Assembly: GCF_900115785.1 (NCBI RefSeq)
Contig: NZ_FOYS01000003.1
Location: forward strand, 1 to 64,000
Origin: Halogeometricum limi
GTDB taxonomy: Archaea; Halobacteriota; Halobacteria; Halobacteriales; Haloferacaceae
Direction of reading: 5' to 3'
Length of the DNA: 64,000 bases
The position numbers were made by a program, and so were the translations under genes. Below the pieces are notes generated by a model. The model saw nothing but the letters and a program-made list of their open reading frames with translations, searched no databases and had not been told where the DNA came from. Position 1 is the first letter of the stretch. The number at the start of each line of letters is the position of its first letter. Below are positions 8,097 through 16,251 of the stretch, one piece after another.

Positions 8097-8540
8097 ATGT
8101 CACGACGAAACGAGGTATTCCGTATGGACGACGACCATCCGACGCCGTCGCGCCCGGACGTCGACCTGACCGACGAGGAACTCGACGCGCTTCACAACCT
8201 CCAACTCGCCGTCGAACACGTCTATCAGGCGTACGGCGACCTTCTCCGATTTCACCACGAAATCGGTCACGCGATGGACCAGATGAACGACGCCGAGACG
8301 GCCCTCCGCGAGGCCGGGCACGAGGCGTGGGCGAACCGACTCCGCGACCACCTCCTCCCGTCGGGTGCCATCGACGACGCCTGGACGTACGAACTGGTCG
8401 ACGCGTTCCGAGACGGACTCCTCGCCGACGCCACCGACCTCGAATCGGACGTCAGAGAGGACCTCGCCGACGGCGTCGACCACGTTACCGAACGACGACA
8501 GCAGGCCCGGTGGCGCGAACGCGCCGGGTGGGACGAGTGA
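8097..8540 (+). CDS. Conserved-looking haloarchaeal helical protein, unknown
   Basis: A 147-residue, strongly acidic, mostly helical soluble protein with no signal peptide or membrane segment. Recognisable features are a His-rich helix (LLRFHHEIGHAMDQMNDAE) and a C-terminal charged helix (ERRQQARWRERAGW). The ATG at 8124 (MDDDHPTPSRPD) may be the real start. I know no function; the His/Asp/Glu pattern could be structural or bind a metal, but nothing proves it. It is divergent from the DUF4396 gene across a 113-base gap. Confidence 0.65.
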   Translation: MSRRNEVFRMDDDHPTPSRPDVDLTDEELDALHNLQLAVEHVYQAYGDLLRFHHEIGHAMDQMNDAETALREAGHEAWANRLRDHLLPSGAIDDAWTYELVDAFRDGLLADATDLESDVREDLADGVDHVTERRQQARWRERAGWDE

Positions 8541-8843
8541 CGTAGATTCTTCTCTCACGTTAATTACATTCTTTTGTGAATGTAGGGATACAAGACACGT
8601 TTGTGTTGGTTATATGTACGTCGAGTCCGTAGAAAAGGTCGCGCGTCGAAGATGGCACCCACCATTCGCGGCGGTGTTCCATCCCCCCGGAACTCCCCAC
8701 CCACCCCCCCACCTTCCGTCGCGACTTTCGACGCGGCACTTTCCTGCGCTCGCAGCCCGACCGTTTCGGGTGTGGGCGCTTTCGGACACTGAGTCACCGT
8801 CAGCGACGGTGTCGCTCGGCGGTGCCGTCTCTCCCGGGAGTCG
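8541..8843. other. Intergenic: hairpin and C-rich (G-quadruplex-prone) tract
   Basis: No gene is supported. A perfect hairpin TACATTC/GAATGTA (8565-8571 and 8578-8584, 6-base loop) follows the upstream gene by 24 bases and could act in transcript ending or as an operator. At 8683-8710 the minus strand has four runs of three or more G separated by short loops, the form of a G-quadruplex. Convergent genes flank the region. Confidence 0.5.
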
Positions 8844-9149
8844 CTACTCGTCGTCGCCGTTCGCCGCGTCGCTCTGTGCCGCTTCGACGTTCTCCGCGTA
8901 CGATACTAACTCGTCGGCGAGGGTGCGCGCTTCCTCGGCCGAGAGCGTTACTTTGTCCGCGTGCGGCGGCAGGTGTTCGAGTTGGCCGTTGTCGAGTTCG
9001 AGTTCGAGTCGGACGTGGTCGGGGTTCTTCCGCGGCGCGGTGACGTTGAGGACGGCGAACGCCTCCTCGGTGAAGTCGTGTCCGACCGCCTCTGCGTCGA
9101 GCATGTCGAACGTCGTGTACGCGTTCACGCGGAGCAGTCTGTTGGGCAT
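8844..9149 (-). CDS. Small conserved haloarchaeal protein (possibly DUF6360)
   Basis: A 101-residue acidic soluble protein. The N-terminus MPNRLLRVNAYTTFDMLDAE and the pattern VLNVTAPRKNPDHVRLELEL look like a widespread haloarchaeal family of unknown role, from memory DUF6360. It is predicted to be beta-rich with a C-terminal helix (LSAEEARTLADELVSYAENV). It sits 66 bases downstream of the nitrite/sulfite reductase on the same strand, so it could be cotranscribed, but no functional link is known. Confidence 0.75.
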   Translation of the reverse strand: MPNRLLRVNAYTTFDMLDAEAVGHDFTEEAFAVLNVTAPRKNPDHVRLELELDNGQLEHLPPHADKVTLSAEEARTLADELVSYAENVEAAQSDAANGDDE

Positions 9150-9215
9150 ATCTCTCTCTTACCGTCGCTCGGCCATGTGCGTGACGCCCGTGACAGAAGG
9201 GGTGACGACCGCGTC

Positions 9216-10961
9216 TCAGTCGTCGGCGGGCGACGGACTCGCGTCCATCGAGTCGTCCTCGGCGTAGGGGTACCACGTCATCTTCGTGTTGTGCATCATC
9301 GGGTCGTCGTAGTCCGTCTCCTCGGGTTCGACGAACGCGTCGAGTTCCTCGTCGTCGTGTCGGGCGACGAACTCGCGGAACGACTCCTCGCCCTCGCGGT
9401 TCTCCGCGAAGCGGCCGACGAGGTTCCGAATCGCGCCGGGCACCTCGTCGACGGGGACGCGTTGGGTGACCCAGCGAGCGAACTGCGGTTCGTCGCCGAG
9501 GCCGCCCCCGAGGCCGACGTCGAGGGCCTCGACGGGTTCGCCGTCCTTCCGCGTCTTCATGCCCCGGAGGCTCACGTCGGCTATCTGTGGCTGTGCGCAC
9601 GAGGCCGTGCACCCGGAGAGGTGGATGTGGAACTGGTCGACGTCCTCGGGGAGTTCGACGTTCTGTTTCAGCCACCGCGCGAACCGGACCTGCCGGTTCT
9701 TCGTCTCCACGATGGAGAGCGAGCAGAACTCGGTTCCCGTGCAGGCGACGGACCCACGCATGAACGGCGACGGGTCGGGCGAGTAGTCGTCCAACAGGTC
9801 TTCCGCGAGGAAGTCGTCGAGGTTCTCTTCGGGCACGTCGGTGACGATGACGTTCTGTCGCTGCGAGAGACGCACCTCGCCGCTCCCGTACTCGTCCGCC
9901 AAGTCCGCGAGTTCGAGGACGTCCTCGGCACCCATGCGGCCGACGAGGACGTTCAGGCCGACGAAGTAGTTGCCGTCCTTCTGCTCGTGGACGCCGATGA
10001 GGTCGTTTCTGTCGCCTTTGCCGGTGTTGTACGTGTACTCCTCGCGCACGTCGCGGCCCGCGGTGTGCATCTCGAAGTCGACGTACTCGTCTTGGAGAAC
10101 GTTCCGGACCTTCTCGGGACCCCACTCGTCGACGAGGAACTTGATGCGGGCGTTGTAGCGGTTCTCGCGGTCGCCGTAGTCGCGGAACAGTGCGGAGAGA
10201 CCGCCGGCGACGGCGGAGACGTTCTCGGGGGCGACCCAGACGTCGATGTCGCGGGCGAATCGCTCCTCGTTGCGGGCGAGGCCGCCGCCGACGCGGACGT
10301 TGAAGCCGACCTGTTCGTCGCCGTCGACGTCCTTGTACGCCGGTTCGAACGCGAGGTCGTTGATGTCGCCCTGCCCGGACCCGTCCGCCGACCCGGTGAC
10401 CGACACCTTCCACTTGCGCGGGAGGTTCGAGTGGTCGTCGTCGCCTTTGAACGTCTCGTTCAGTTCGCGGATGACGGGCCACGCGTCGACGACTTCCTGG
10501 GCGTCCTTCCCGGCGACGGGGTTGCCGACGATGTTCCGCCAGGAGTCACCGCAGGCCTGTTGGGTGGACATCCCGTTCTCCTCCAGTTTCTCGAAGATGG
10601 CCGGGACGTCTTCGAGGCGAATCCAGTGCAGTTGGATGGACTGCCGCGTCGTCCAGTCGGCGTAGGCGTCGCCGAAGATGGGGTTGGTCCCCGGTCCGCG
10701 CGCGAACTCGTCGGCTATCTCGCCGACGACGCGGAGTTGCCCCGGTTCGAGCACGCCGTTCGGCGTCCCGATGCGCATCATGAAGTACGACTCCTGGCCG
10801 TTCCGCTGGTGGTACAGCCCCCACCACTTGAAGCGCTCGAACCAGGCGTCGTGTTCGTCCTCCGGGATGCTCTCCCATCCTTCTTCGGCGAACTCGAACA
10901 GATGTTCGCGAATCTCGTTCCCGTACACCGCTGACTTCCACCGCTCTACGTCCGTGGGCAT
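9216..10961 (-). CDS. Ferredoxin-dependent nitrite/sulfite reductase
   Basis: Assimilatory sirohaem enzyme reducing nitrite to ammonia or sulfite to sulfide with six electrons from ferredoxin. It has 581 residues, the usual size. The Fe4S4-sirohaem ligands are clear: C407-x5-C413 (CTGTEFC) and C451-x3-C455 (CTASC). Both ferredoxin-like half domains are visible (residues about 60-130 with FMMRIGTPNG and 330-400 with YFVGLNVLVGR). The RQSIQLHW stretch near 106-113 is typical of the haloarchaeal NasD/NirA group. No nitrate reductase or transporter is adjacent, so nitrite versus sulfite cannot be settled by context; the absence of nas genes nearby makes sulfite assimilation a real possibility. 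Confidence 0.85.
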   Translation of the reverse strand: MPTDVERWKSAVYGNEIREHLFEFAEEGWESIPEDEHDAWFERFKWWGLYHQRNGQESYFMMRIGTPNGVLEPGQLRVVGEIADEFARGPGTNPIFGDAYADWTTRQSIQLHWIRLEDVPAIFEKLEENGMSTQQACGDSWRNIVGNPVAGKDAQEVVDAWPVIRELNETFKGDDDHSNLPRKWKVSVTGSADGSGQGDINDLAFEPAYKDVDGDEQVGFNVRVGGGLARNEERFARDIDVWVAPENVSAVAGGLSALFRDYGDRENRYNARIKFLVDEWGPEKVRNVLQDEYVDFEMHTAGRDVREEYTYNTGKGDRNDLIGVHEQKDGNYFVGLNVLVGRMGAEDVLELADLADEYGSGEVRLSQRQNVIVTDVPEENLDDFLAEDLLDDYSPDPSPFMRGSVACTGTEFCSLSIVETKNRQVRFARWLKQNVELPEDVDQFHIHLSGCTASCAQPQIADVSLRGMKTRKDGEPVEALDVGLGGGLGDEPQFARWVTQRVPVDEVPGAIRNLVGRFAENREGEESFREFVARHDDEELDAFVEPEETDYDDPMMHNTKMTWYPYAEDDSMDASPSPADD

Positions 10962-11052
10962 GGTCTTACTTCGAACTGCACGCCCATCTTCAAAGAACGC
11001 CGTCTGCCGTCAACCCTTCCCGGTGCTTCCGTGTAGCGGATGTTGTTGCCGG

Positions 11053-11364
11053 TTATTCCCGAACCGTCGGTGTGAGAACGCTCTCGCGGTCGATATCGTG
11101 GAACGACCCGTCGACGACGCGTCCGACGGGGAGCCATTTCGTCGTCGCCGACGCCCCGCACGCGATGCACTGCCCGTACGCTCGCACCTCTATCGTCCGC
11201 CCGTCGACACCCACTTCGACGAAGCCCTCGACGACCATGTCGGTCAGGTCGCATCCGCAGAATTCCGGGTCCGGAAAGCGCCAGAGTTCGCTCACGCTCA
11301 CTTTCCGGTCGTCGTTGACGGACACCCACGCGCCGTCGTCGAGGATGCGGAGAGCAACTGTCAT
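11053..11364 (-). CDS. Small four-cysteine protein, unknown
   Basis: A 103-residue acidic protein. It contains CGC near residues 37-39 and C-x2-C (CIACG) near residues 67-70, a spacing that could bind zinc. The core is beta-rich with TRP-containing strands (AWVSVNDDRKVSVSELWRF; ASATTKWLPVGRVVDG). It appears to be a haloarchaeal family I cannot name with confidence. It lies 91 bases upstream of the reductase gene on the same strand, possibly as the first gene of that unit, but separate promoters are as likely. Confidence 0.65.
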   Translation of the reverse strand: MTVALRILDDGAWVSVNDDRKVSVSELWRFPDPEFCGCDLTDMVVEGFVEVGVDGRTIEVRAYGQCIACGASATTKWLPVGRVVDGSFHDIDRESVLTPTVRE

Positions 11365-11581
11365 ACGTCTCCCTAGGACGCCCCGCTACCCCACTCTGGC
11401 GGCGCGAGCAAACCGCGACACTGTCGGTGACGCCGCCTCGTCTCTCGAATCCGGTGCCGTCCCCCGATTGTTCGAAAATTCCGCGTCGAAGATACCGGAA
11501 ATCGGTTCTGGTACCCCGGAGTGGAGGAGCGAATTACACCTGCAGCGTCCCTTATCCGCCGGGCGTCCGTGGGTGTATCCG

Positions 11582-11680
11582 ATGACCGATACGACTCCCC
11601 GACGCCAGGGTCACAGACAACACGTCTCGGCGGACGTCGCGCCCGAACTGTACATCCCCGACGCCCACAGAGACGAATGA
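11582..11680 (+). CDS. 32-residue mini-protein
   Basis: A very short frame, MTDTTPRRQGHRQHVSADVA then PELYIPDAHRDE, whose TGA overlaps the ATG of the next gene (ATGA). The tight overlap is the main reason to believe both are translated as a pair. The C-terminal VAPELYIPDAHRDE looks like a short recognition tail. No function is known to me. The region upstream (11365-11581) shows no other gene. Confidence 0.5.
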   Translation: MTDTTPRRQGHRQHVSADVAPELYIPDAHRDE

Positions 11681-11844
11681 GCCCCGGCGAACGCGAGACC
11701 ACGCGACAGACGACGACCGACGAACCAACCGAATCCCACGAAGACGACGACGCCGACGCCGTCGACGACCACCTCCAGTCGCTGGACGACGGCGCGGGCT
11801 GTACCGAAATCTGGGAGCATCTCTCCGAGAGCCGAGAGGAGTAG
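11677..11844 (+). CDS. 55-residue acidic mini-protein
   Basis: It starts inside the stop of the preceding mini-gene (ATGA overlap) and codes for 55 residues. An acidic linker leads to a conserved-looking tail, LDDGAGCTEIWEHLSESREE. The CTEIWEHLSE helix is reminiscent of small haloarchaeal proteins with one Cys, but I cannot name a family. It is probably translated together with the 32-residue frame. Confidence 0.6.
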   Translation: MSPGERETTRQTTTDEPTESHEDDDADAVDDHLQSLDDGAGCTEIWEHLSESREE

Positions 11845-11964
11845 TCGCGTGCCGGACGCGACGCTTCGTTCTCCGCGCCGACAGACTGCGCTCTCCCCCT
11901 CGCTCGCAGACCGCACGGCGCAGGGAGACGCTTTTGTCTCCTCGTCTGTTACCCTCCGACACGA

Positions 11965-12708
11965 ATGACGGAGGACGACCCGGTATCCGACGCCGACCAC
12001 GTCGACGATGAGCGCGTGGCTTCGTCGGACCACCGTTCGGACGGCGGTCGCCGACGGGGTTCGTTCGCCGCCGACCGCGTGGAACCGGTCGGTGAGCCAG
12101 TAGTCCGCGCCGACCCCGCCGTCACCGGCGAACGCGCCCGCGAGGCCGTCGGGTTCGACCCGGACGACCCCGAGAGCGTCGCCCGCGCGGCCGAGACGGT
12201 CCGCGCGTTCTCCGAGAACACCGTCGGCTCCGAGGACAACGTCTACATGCTCCGCGGTGCCGCGGCGTGCGCCGCGCTCGTTCGCGGCGTCGGGTCGTAC
12301 AAGGAAGCCGCCGAGCGCGCCGGCGGCGACGTCTCCGTCTCCTTCATCCGCAAGTGGGCGCGCGTCCACGACCTCCCGCAGGCCGTCCGCCGACACGTCG
12401 CCCGCGGACGCATCGCGCCCACGGCCGCAAAGCACATCGCCCGGGTCTCCGGCCCGGACCGATTCGACCTCGCGTGGGCGGTCTTGGACGGCGACCTGAC
12501 CGTCAGAGAGGTGCGCCGCGTCGCGAGCGAGGTGAACGACGGCCGACCCGTCGCGGAGGCACTCGCCGAACGCGACGTCACACTCGGTCGACTCGACCTC
12601 TCGTTGTCACACCACCAGTACCGGGAACTCCGTCGCCGGGCCTCCGTCGAGAACCGGCCTCCCGGCGACGTCGTCGACGAGGCACTGGACGCCTACTTCG
12701 AGGACTGA
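11965..12708 (+). CDS. ParB-like HTH protein (DUF7119-like)
   Basis: A 247-residue probable DNA-binding protein. The first 45 residues are disordered and acidic. Residues 60-110 are helical. Residues 110-185 resemble the ParB/KorB helix-turn-helix block (SYKEAAERAGGDVSVSFIRK, then LPQAVRRHVARGRIAPTAAK, then LTVREVRRVASEV). The C-terminus (205-247, LSLSHHQYRELRRRASVENR) resembles a ribbon-helix-helix domain. The order matches a haloarchaeal family I recall as DUF7119. It has no ParA partner and no ParB CTP-binding motif, so a regulator role is more likely than chromosome partition. It overlaps the end of the opposing M20 gene by 16 bases. Confidence 0.75.
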   Translation: MTEDDPVSDADHVDDERVASSDHRSDGGRRRGSFAADRVEPVGEPVVRADPAVTGERAREAVGFDPDDPESVARAAETVRAFSENTVGSEDNVYMLRGAAACAALVRGVGSYKEAAERAGGDVSVSFIRKWARVHDLPQAVRRHVARGRIAPTAAKHIARVSGPDRFDLAWAVLDGDLTVREVRRVASEVNDGRPVAEALAERDVTLGRLDLSLSHHQYRELRRRASVENRPPGDVVDEALDAYFED

Positions 12709-13961
12709 AGGAACCGCGTCGCCGCGTCGACGTACGTCTCTCGCGCCGTCTCCACCTCCTCCCACCGGATGGTCTCGTTCGGGAAGTGCGCCTGGTCGAT
12801 AGAGCCGGGTCCGTACAGCACGGTCGGAATCCCGGCGGCCACGTAGTGCCGCGAGTCGGCGCCGTACGTCGCCCCCACGGGGTCGGTGTCGTCGTGTCCC
12901 GTCTCCGCCATCGCCGCTTGGAGCGACCGAACCACCGGTTCGTCGGTGTCTATCTCGGCCGACTCGAACTGCACGGTGAACCGGTCGAACGACGGCGGGT
13001 GCTCCGAGAGCCACTCGCTCTCTGCGACCACCTCCGCGAGACGCTCCTCGTACGCCGCCTCGACTTCGTCCACCGTCTCGCCGGGCGCGACGCCGAAGCG
13101 CCACTCGGCGGTGAGCGTCCCGGCCACCGACGAGGACCACGACCCGGCGCGGACGATGCCGACGCAGATGGGCCACGGGATGGGGTACTCCTCGTACAGG
13201 GGGTGCGACACCGACTCGCCGCGTTCGGTCTCCAACTCGAAGAACGCCTGTCGGATTCGCTCGAAGTGCGGCAGTACGTCCTCGCCCTTCCACCGCGACG
13301 CCGCGTGCGCCGCCCGGCCGCGGATTTCGAGACGCTTCATCACCGTTCCTTCCGTCGCCGTCACGCAGCGCAGCTCGGTCGGTTCGGCGACGATTGCGGC
13401 GTCTCGTTCGAACGGGTAGGGGTTGTCCAACGCGGCGGCCGCCGCGCCGACGCCGCCCTCCTCCTCGCCGACGACGCTCTCGACGACGACGCGCCCGTCG
13501 AGGTCGACCTCGCCCGCGTCCGCGCGTTCGCGCAGGTCCTGTACGGCGAACACGCACGCGCCGACGGCCGCCTTCATGTCCACCGCGCCGCGGGCGGTGA
13601 GTTCGCCGTCGTCCCAGACCGGTTCGAACGGGTCCGACGACCAGTTCTCCCTGTCGGCGGGAACCACGTCGGTGTGGCCGTTCAGGACGAGCGTCGGCCC
13701 CGCGTCGGGGTCGCCGAACTCCGCGACGCCCGCGACGCTCGGCCTGTCGGCGACGGCTATCTCTTCTGGGTCGTCCGGGAACGATGGATGCGAGGCGAGT
13801 CTGTCGGCGTCGGCGGTCCACTCGTAGACGTCGAAGCCGAACGATTCGAACCGGTCCCGAAGCCACGCCTGCGCGTCGGCTTCGTTCCCGTCCGTCGTGT
13901 CGAATCGGAGGAATCTGTCGGTGAACACGCCGAGGGGCGTTTCGCTCGGTGTCTCTGACAT
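12693..13961 (-). CDS. M20 family metallopeptidase/deacylase (ArgE/DapE type)
   Basis: Cytoplasmic zinc hydrolase of 422 residues that removes acyl or amino-acid groups from small substrates such as N-acylated amino acids. Metal ligands and catalytic residues are visible: H96-T-D98 in NGHTDVVPA, D128 in RGAVDMKA, and the Glu pair in ESVVGEEEGG (166-168); AAHAASRW is the dimerisation-domain site and YGADSRHY a C-terminal block. The ATG at 13959-13961 gives MSETPSETP; upstream codons in the same frame look non-coding. The substrate is not set by context. Convergent overlap with the HTH gene. Confidence 0.88.
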   Translation of the reverse strand: MSETPSETPLGVFTDRFLRFDTTDGNEADAQAWLRDRFESFGFDVYEWTADADRLASHPSFPDDPEEIAVADRPSVAGVAEFGDPDAGPTLVLNGHTDVVPADRENWSSDPFEPVWDDGELTARGAVDMKAAVGACVFAVQDLRERADAGEVDLDGRVVVESVVGEEEGGVGAAAAALDNPYPFERDAAIVAEPTELRCVTATEGTVMKRLEIRGRAAHAASRWKGEDVLPHFERIRQAFFELETERGESVSHPLYEEYPIPWPICVGIVRAGSWSSSVAGTLTAEWRFGVAPGETVDEVEAAYEERLAEVVAESEWLSEHPPSFDRFTVQFESAEIDTDEPVVRSLQAAMAETGHDDTDPVGATYGADSRHYVAAGIPTVLYGPGSIDQAHFPNETIRWEEVETARETYVDAATRFLQSSK

Positions 13962-14041
13962 AGTTCGACCGACGGCGGGGGGGTACAAGAGCCTACGCGA
14001 GAGTAAACGCTTATCACTACCCACCAGTTATGAACGTTCGA

Positions 14042-14093
<52 letters not shown>

Positions 14094-14115
<22 letters not shown>

Positions 14116-14140
14116 TTTTCAGACCCGCGAGCGACAGCGA
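14094..14140 (+). repeat. 47-bp direct repeat, copy 1 (tRNA-Lys T-arm and 3' flank)
   Basis: This stretch covers the T-arm, 3' acceptor and 25 flanking bases of tRNA-Lys. It is repeated without mismatch at 14192-14238. A repeat that includes a tRNA 3' end is the usual form of an attachment site. Confidence 0.85.
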
Positions 14141-14191
14141 GCGGTGTCGTCACTACGCCGAAGGAGTTGAATCAGGGAGCGAAGCGACCGT

Positions 14192-14238
14192 GGTTCAAGT
14201 CCCTTCCGGCCCGTTTTCAGACCCGCGAGCGACAGCGA
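14192..14238 (+). repeat. 47-bp direct repeat, copy 2 (tRNA-Lys tail, not a full tRNA)
   Basis: An exact second copy of 14094-14140. The bases before it do not supply an anticodon arm or a 5' acceptor, so it is not a tRNA gene. The 51 bases between the copies hold no gene. Confidence 0.85.
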
Positions 14239-14417
14239 CGGCGACGTGTCGGGACGCGTCGACGCGGGAGGATTGGCCTTATGATTTCTTGACCGGCGTA
14301 CAAAAATGAGGAGAATCCGAATCACAAACAATCTCTGAAACACCAGAATTAGAGACTCTCAGGCTTCGACTGCCAGAATAGATTAATGCGGGCCGAGAGA
14401 AGCGCCTACAGAGCAAC

Positions 14418-15185
14418 ATGAGCGACGCTTCCACCCGCACAGACGACAGTCGCGAGGACTCGACTCCGCTACAGACGATGCAGACGCCGGACGAGCGTCT
14501 CCTCCGAACCGACGGTGGAGAAGAGGAGTCGGAGAGTTCGGGCGAGGCCACCGACGGCGGCGAGGAGTCGACGAGCGACTCGGAGTCCGACGAATCAGGC
14601 AACGGGGACGACTCGGAGTCGGCCGACGGCGAGGACGAGGAGGCCTCGGCGGAGGCGGACGGTGCCGCGGACGCCTCGGACGAAGCCGACGAAGACCACG
14701 AGGACGAAGCGGGCGAGGAAGCGTCGGAGGACGAGGGGACGACGGTGCTCTTCTTGGACCTCGAAGGGTTGTTCCTCGACGTCCTCGGTCTCGAAGTCGA
14801 CCTCGACGAGGTCGAACTCGACGTGTCCGCGGTGAGCGGTCCGGGTCGTCTCCTCGGCAACCTCCTCGACGGCGTCTCAGGACTGCTCGGGTCCGGCGAC
14901 GGCGGAATGCTAATGGATTTCCTCGGTGGGAGTCTGTTCGAGGGTCTGACGGGCGACGAGGACGAGGACGGACTCCTCGGCGGCGGCGACGACGAAGAGG
15001 GTGAAGAGGGCGACGGCGAGGGACGACTCGCCGCCGCGGCCGACTCGGCGAAAGAGTCGCTGAGTAGCGCTCTCGAAGACGTCCCGATGCAGGAGATTCT
15101 CACCTCGGTCCTGAAGGAACTGATCGACCAGATGTTCGACGACTCCGACGACGGTTCCGAGTCGGGGTCCGGGTCGGAGTCATGA
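14418..15185 (+). CDS. Acidic operon protein A, unknown
   Basis: First gene of a four-gene unit. It has 255 residues, extremely acidic. Residues 1-105 are a disordered Asp/Glu/Ser/Gly linker. The ordered core (about 107-175) includes VLFLDLEGLFLDVLGLEVDL and SGPGRLLGNLLDGVSGLLG; the LLGLxV...GPGxLLGNLL pattern resembles a motif seen in various bacterial exported proteins of unknown role. A C-terminal helix pair (LAAAADSAKESLSSALEDV, then MQEILTSVLKELIDQM) ends the protein. There is no signal peptide, so it is probably cytoplasmic. An AT-rich TAGATTAAT near 14380-14390 is a plausible promoter. Its stop overlaps the next start (ATGA). Confidence 0.75.
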   Translation: MSDASTRTDDSREDSTPLQTMQTPDERLLRTDGGEEESESSGEATDGGEESTSDSESDESGNGDDSESADGEDEEASAEADGAADASDEADEDHEDEAGEEASEDEGTTVLFLDLEGLFLDVLGLEVDLDEVELDVSAVSGPGRLLGNLLDGVSGLLGSGDGGMLMDFLGGSLFEGLTGDEDEDGLLGGGDDEEGEEGDGEGRLAAAADSAKESLSSALEDVPMQEILTSVLKELIDQMFDDSDDGSESGSGSES

Positions 15186-15508
15186 GCGACGACAGCACCT
15201 CGATTGCGGGCGCGTTCGAGAACGTCGACTTCGCGGCAGCGTTCGCCGACACGCCGTTGGCCGACGAGTTCGACGACGAGTCGTCGTTCGGCGAGACGGT
15301 CGGCGCGTTCGCCGGCCGCCACCTCGGTGGGTGGGTCGGCGGCGTCCTCGGCGCGACGGTGCTGACGCCACTTCTCTCGGACGGCGGGGGCGGTGACGGC
15401 GATGACGACGGGGAGGGCGACGCGTCGGAAGACGGCGACGAGGCGTCGGACGACGGCGACGACGCGGCCGGCAACTCCGGCGGCGACGGCGGAGGTGAGG
15501 AGTCGTGA
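15182..15508 (+). CDS. Acidic operon protein B, glycine-zipper-like helix
   Basis: It has 108 residues and starts within the stop of gene A. Residues 1-40 carry two Phe/Asp-rich short motifs (AFENVDFAAAFADTPLADEF). Residues 40-65 form one Gly-spaced hydrophobic helix, VGAFAGRHLGGWVGGVLGAT, with the Gly every three to four residues typical of glycine zippers that pack helices in membranes or assemblies. The last 45 residues are a low-complexity Asp/Gly/Glu tail. Function unknown; the ATGA/GTGA overlaps on both sides suggest coupled translation with A and C. Confidence 0.75.
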   Translation: MSDDSTSIAGAFENVDFAAAFADTPLADEFDDESSFGETVGAFAGRHLGGWVGGVLGATVLTPLLSDGGGGDGDDDGEGDASEDGDEASDDGDDAAGNSGGDGGGEES

Positions 15509-16245
15509 GCGACTCGCCGAACCTCGCCAGAGACGTGGCGAACGACGTCGTCGACGAGATAGACGTCGGGTCGGTCGTGACCGGTGACGGCGACGTCGCG
15601 GACGAGCTAGACGGCGAGTCGCTGGGCCGGTCCGTCGGCGAGACGCTCGGCGAAGCGCTCGGCCGACTCGTCGGGGGGAACGTGGTTCGGTGGCTCCTGT
15701 CGAAACTGTCGTTCTGGAACGACGACGACCCGTCGCTGGCCGCTCGCTTCGGGAAGTCGCTTCTCGTCGCCGTCGGTCGGACGCTGGCCAAGCCCGAGTT
15801 CAAAGAGCCTATCGGCGACGCGCTTCGGGGCTTCGTCGACCGACTCGAAGAGAAACAGCAGGCCGCCGCGGACGCCGCATCGGAGGCGAGCGACGAGGCG
15901 ACGGACGCCGCCGCGGACGCCGCAGACGCCGCATCTGACGCCGCGGAAGACGCGTCCGACGCCGTCTCCGAGAACGCGAGCGAGGCCGCCGAGGCGCTCG
16001 AATCCACCGAGATGGACGAACTCCGAAAGGAGACGTACCGCGACCTGTTGGAGATGATGGACTACTCGAAACTGCAGTCCATCGCCAAGGAGTCGGGCGT
16101 GAAGGCGAACCTCTCGCGGGACGAGATGATAGACGCCATCGTCGAGGAGTTCGACGCCGAGGCAGAGGCCAACGAGACGGCCGACGACGGCGAGGAGAGC
16201 GCGAACGGCGACGAAGAGAGCGACGACTCCGACGACGGAGCGTAA
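15505..16245 (+). CDS. Acidic operon protein C, glycine-zipper helix plus SAP-like end
   Basis: It has 246 residues, with a GTG start (15505) overlapping the stop of B. The N-terminal third has a Gly-spaced helix (GRSVGETLGEALGRLVGGNV) followed by a Trp-containing segment (VRWLLSKLSFWND), similar in plan to protein B. A long Ala/Asp/Ser heptad-like helix (about 115-165) may form a coiled coil. Near residues 172-215, YRDLLEMMDYSKLQSIAKES then GVKANLSRDEMIDAIVEEFD looks like a SAP/Rho-N-like helix-extended-helix motif, often used to bind nucleic acid. The remainder is acidic tail. I cannot name a family. Confidence 0.75.
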   Translation: MSDSPNLARDVANDVVDEIDVGSVVTGDGDVADELDGESLGRSVGETLGEALGRLVGGNVVRWLLSKLSFWNDDDPSLAARFGKSLLVAVGRTLAKPEFKEPIGDALRGFVDRLEEKQQAAADAASEASDEATDAAADAADAASDAAEDASDAVSENASEAAEALESTEMDELRKETYRDLLEMMDYSKLQSIAKESGVKANLSRDEMIDAIVEEFDAEAEANETADDGEESANGDEESDDSDDGA

Positions 16246-16251
16246 CGACCG

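Noticed and set aside
11965-12708. Chromosome-partition ParB
   Set aside because: The HTH block is ParB-like, but the CTP-binding GERRxRA motif and a ParA gene are missing.
12267-13958. A 563-residue plus-strand protein
   Set aside because: It overlaps the HTH gene and the M20 gene in other frames and consists of Arg-rich low-complexity sequence.
14150-14213. Second tRNA-Lys gene
   Set aside because: Only the T-arm and 3' acceptor are present; no anticodon arm or 5' acceptor precedes them.
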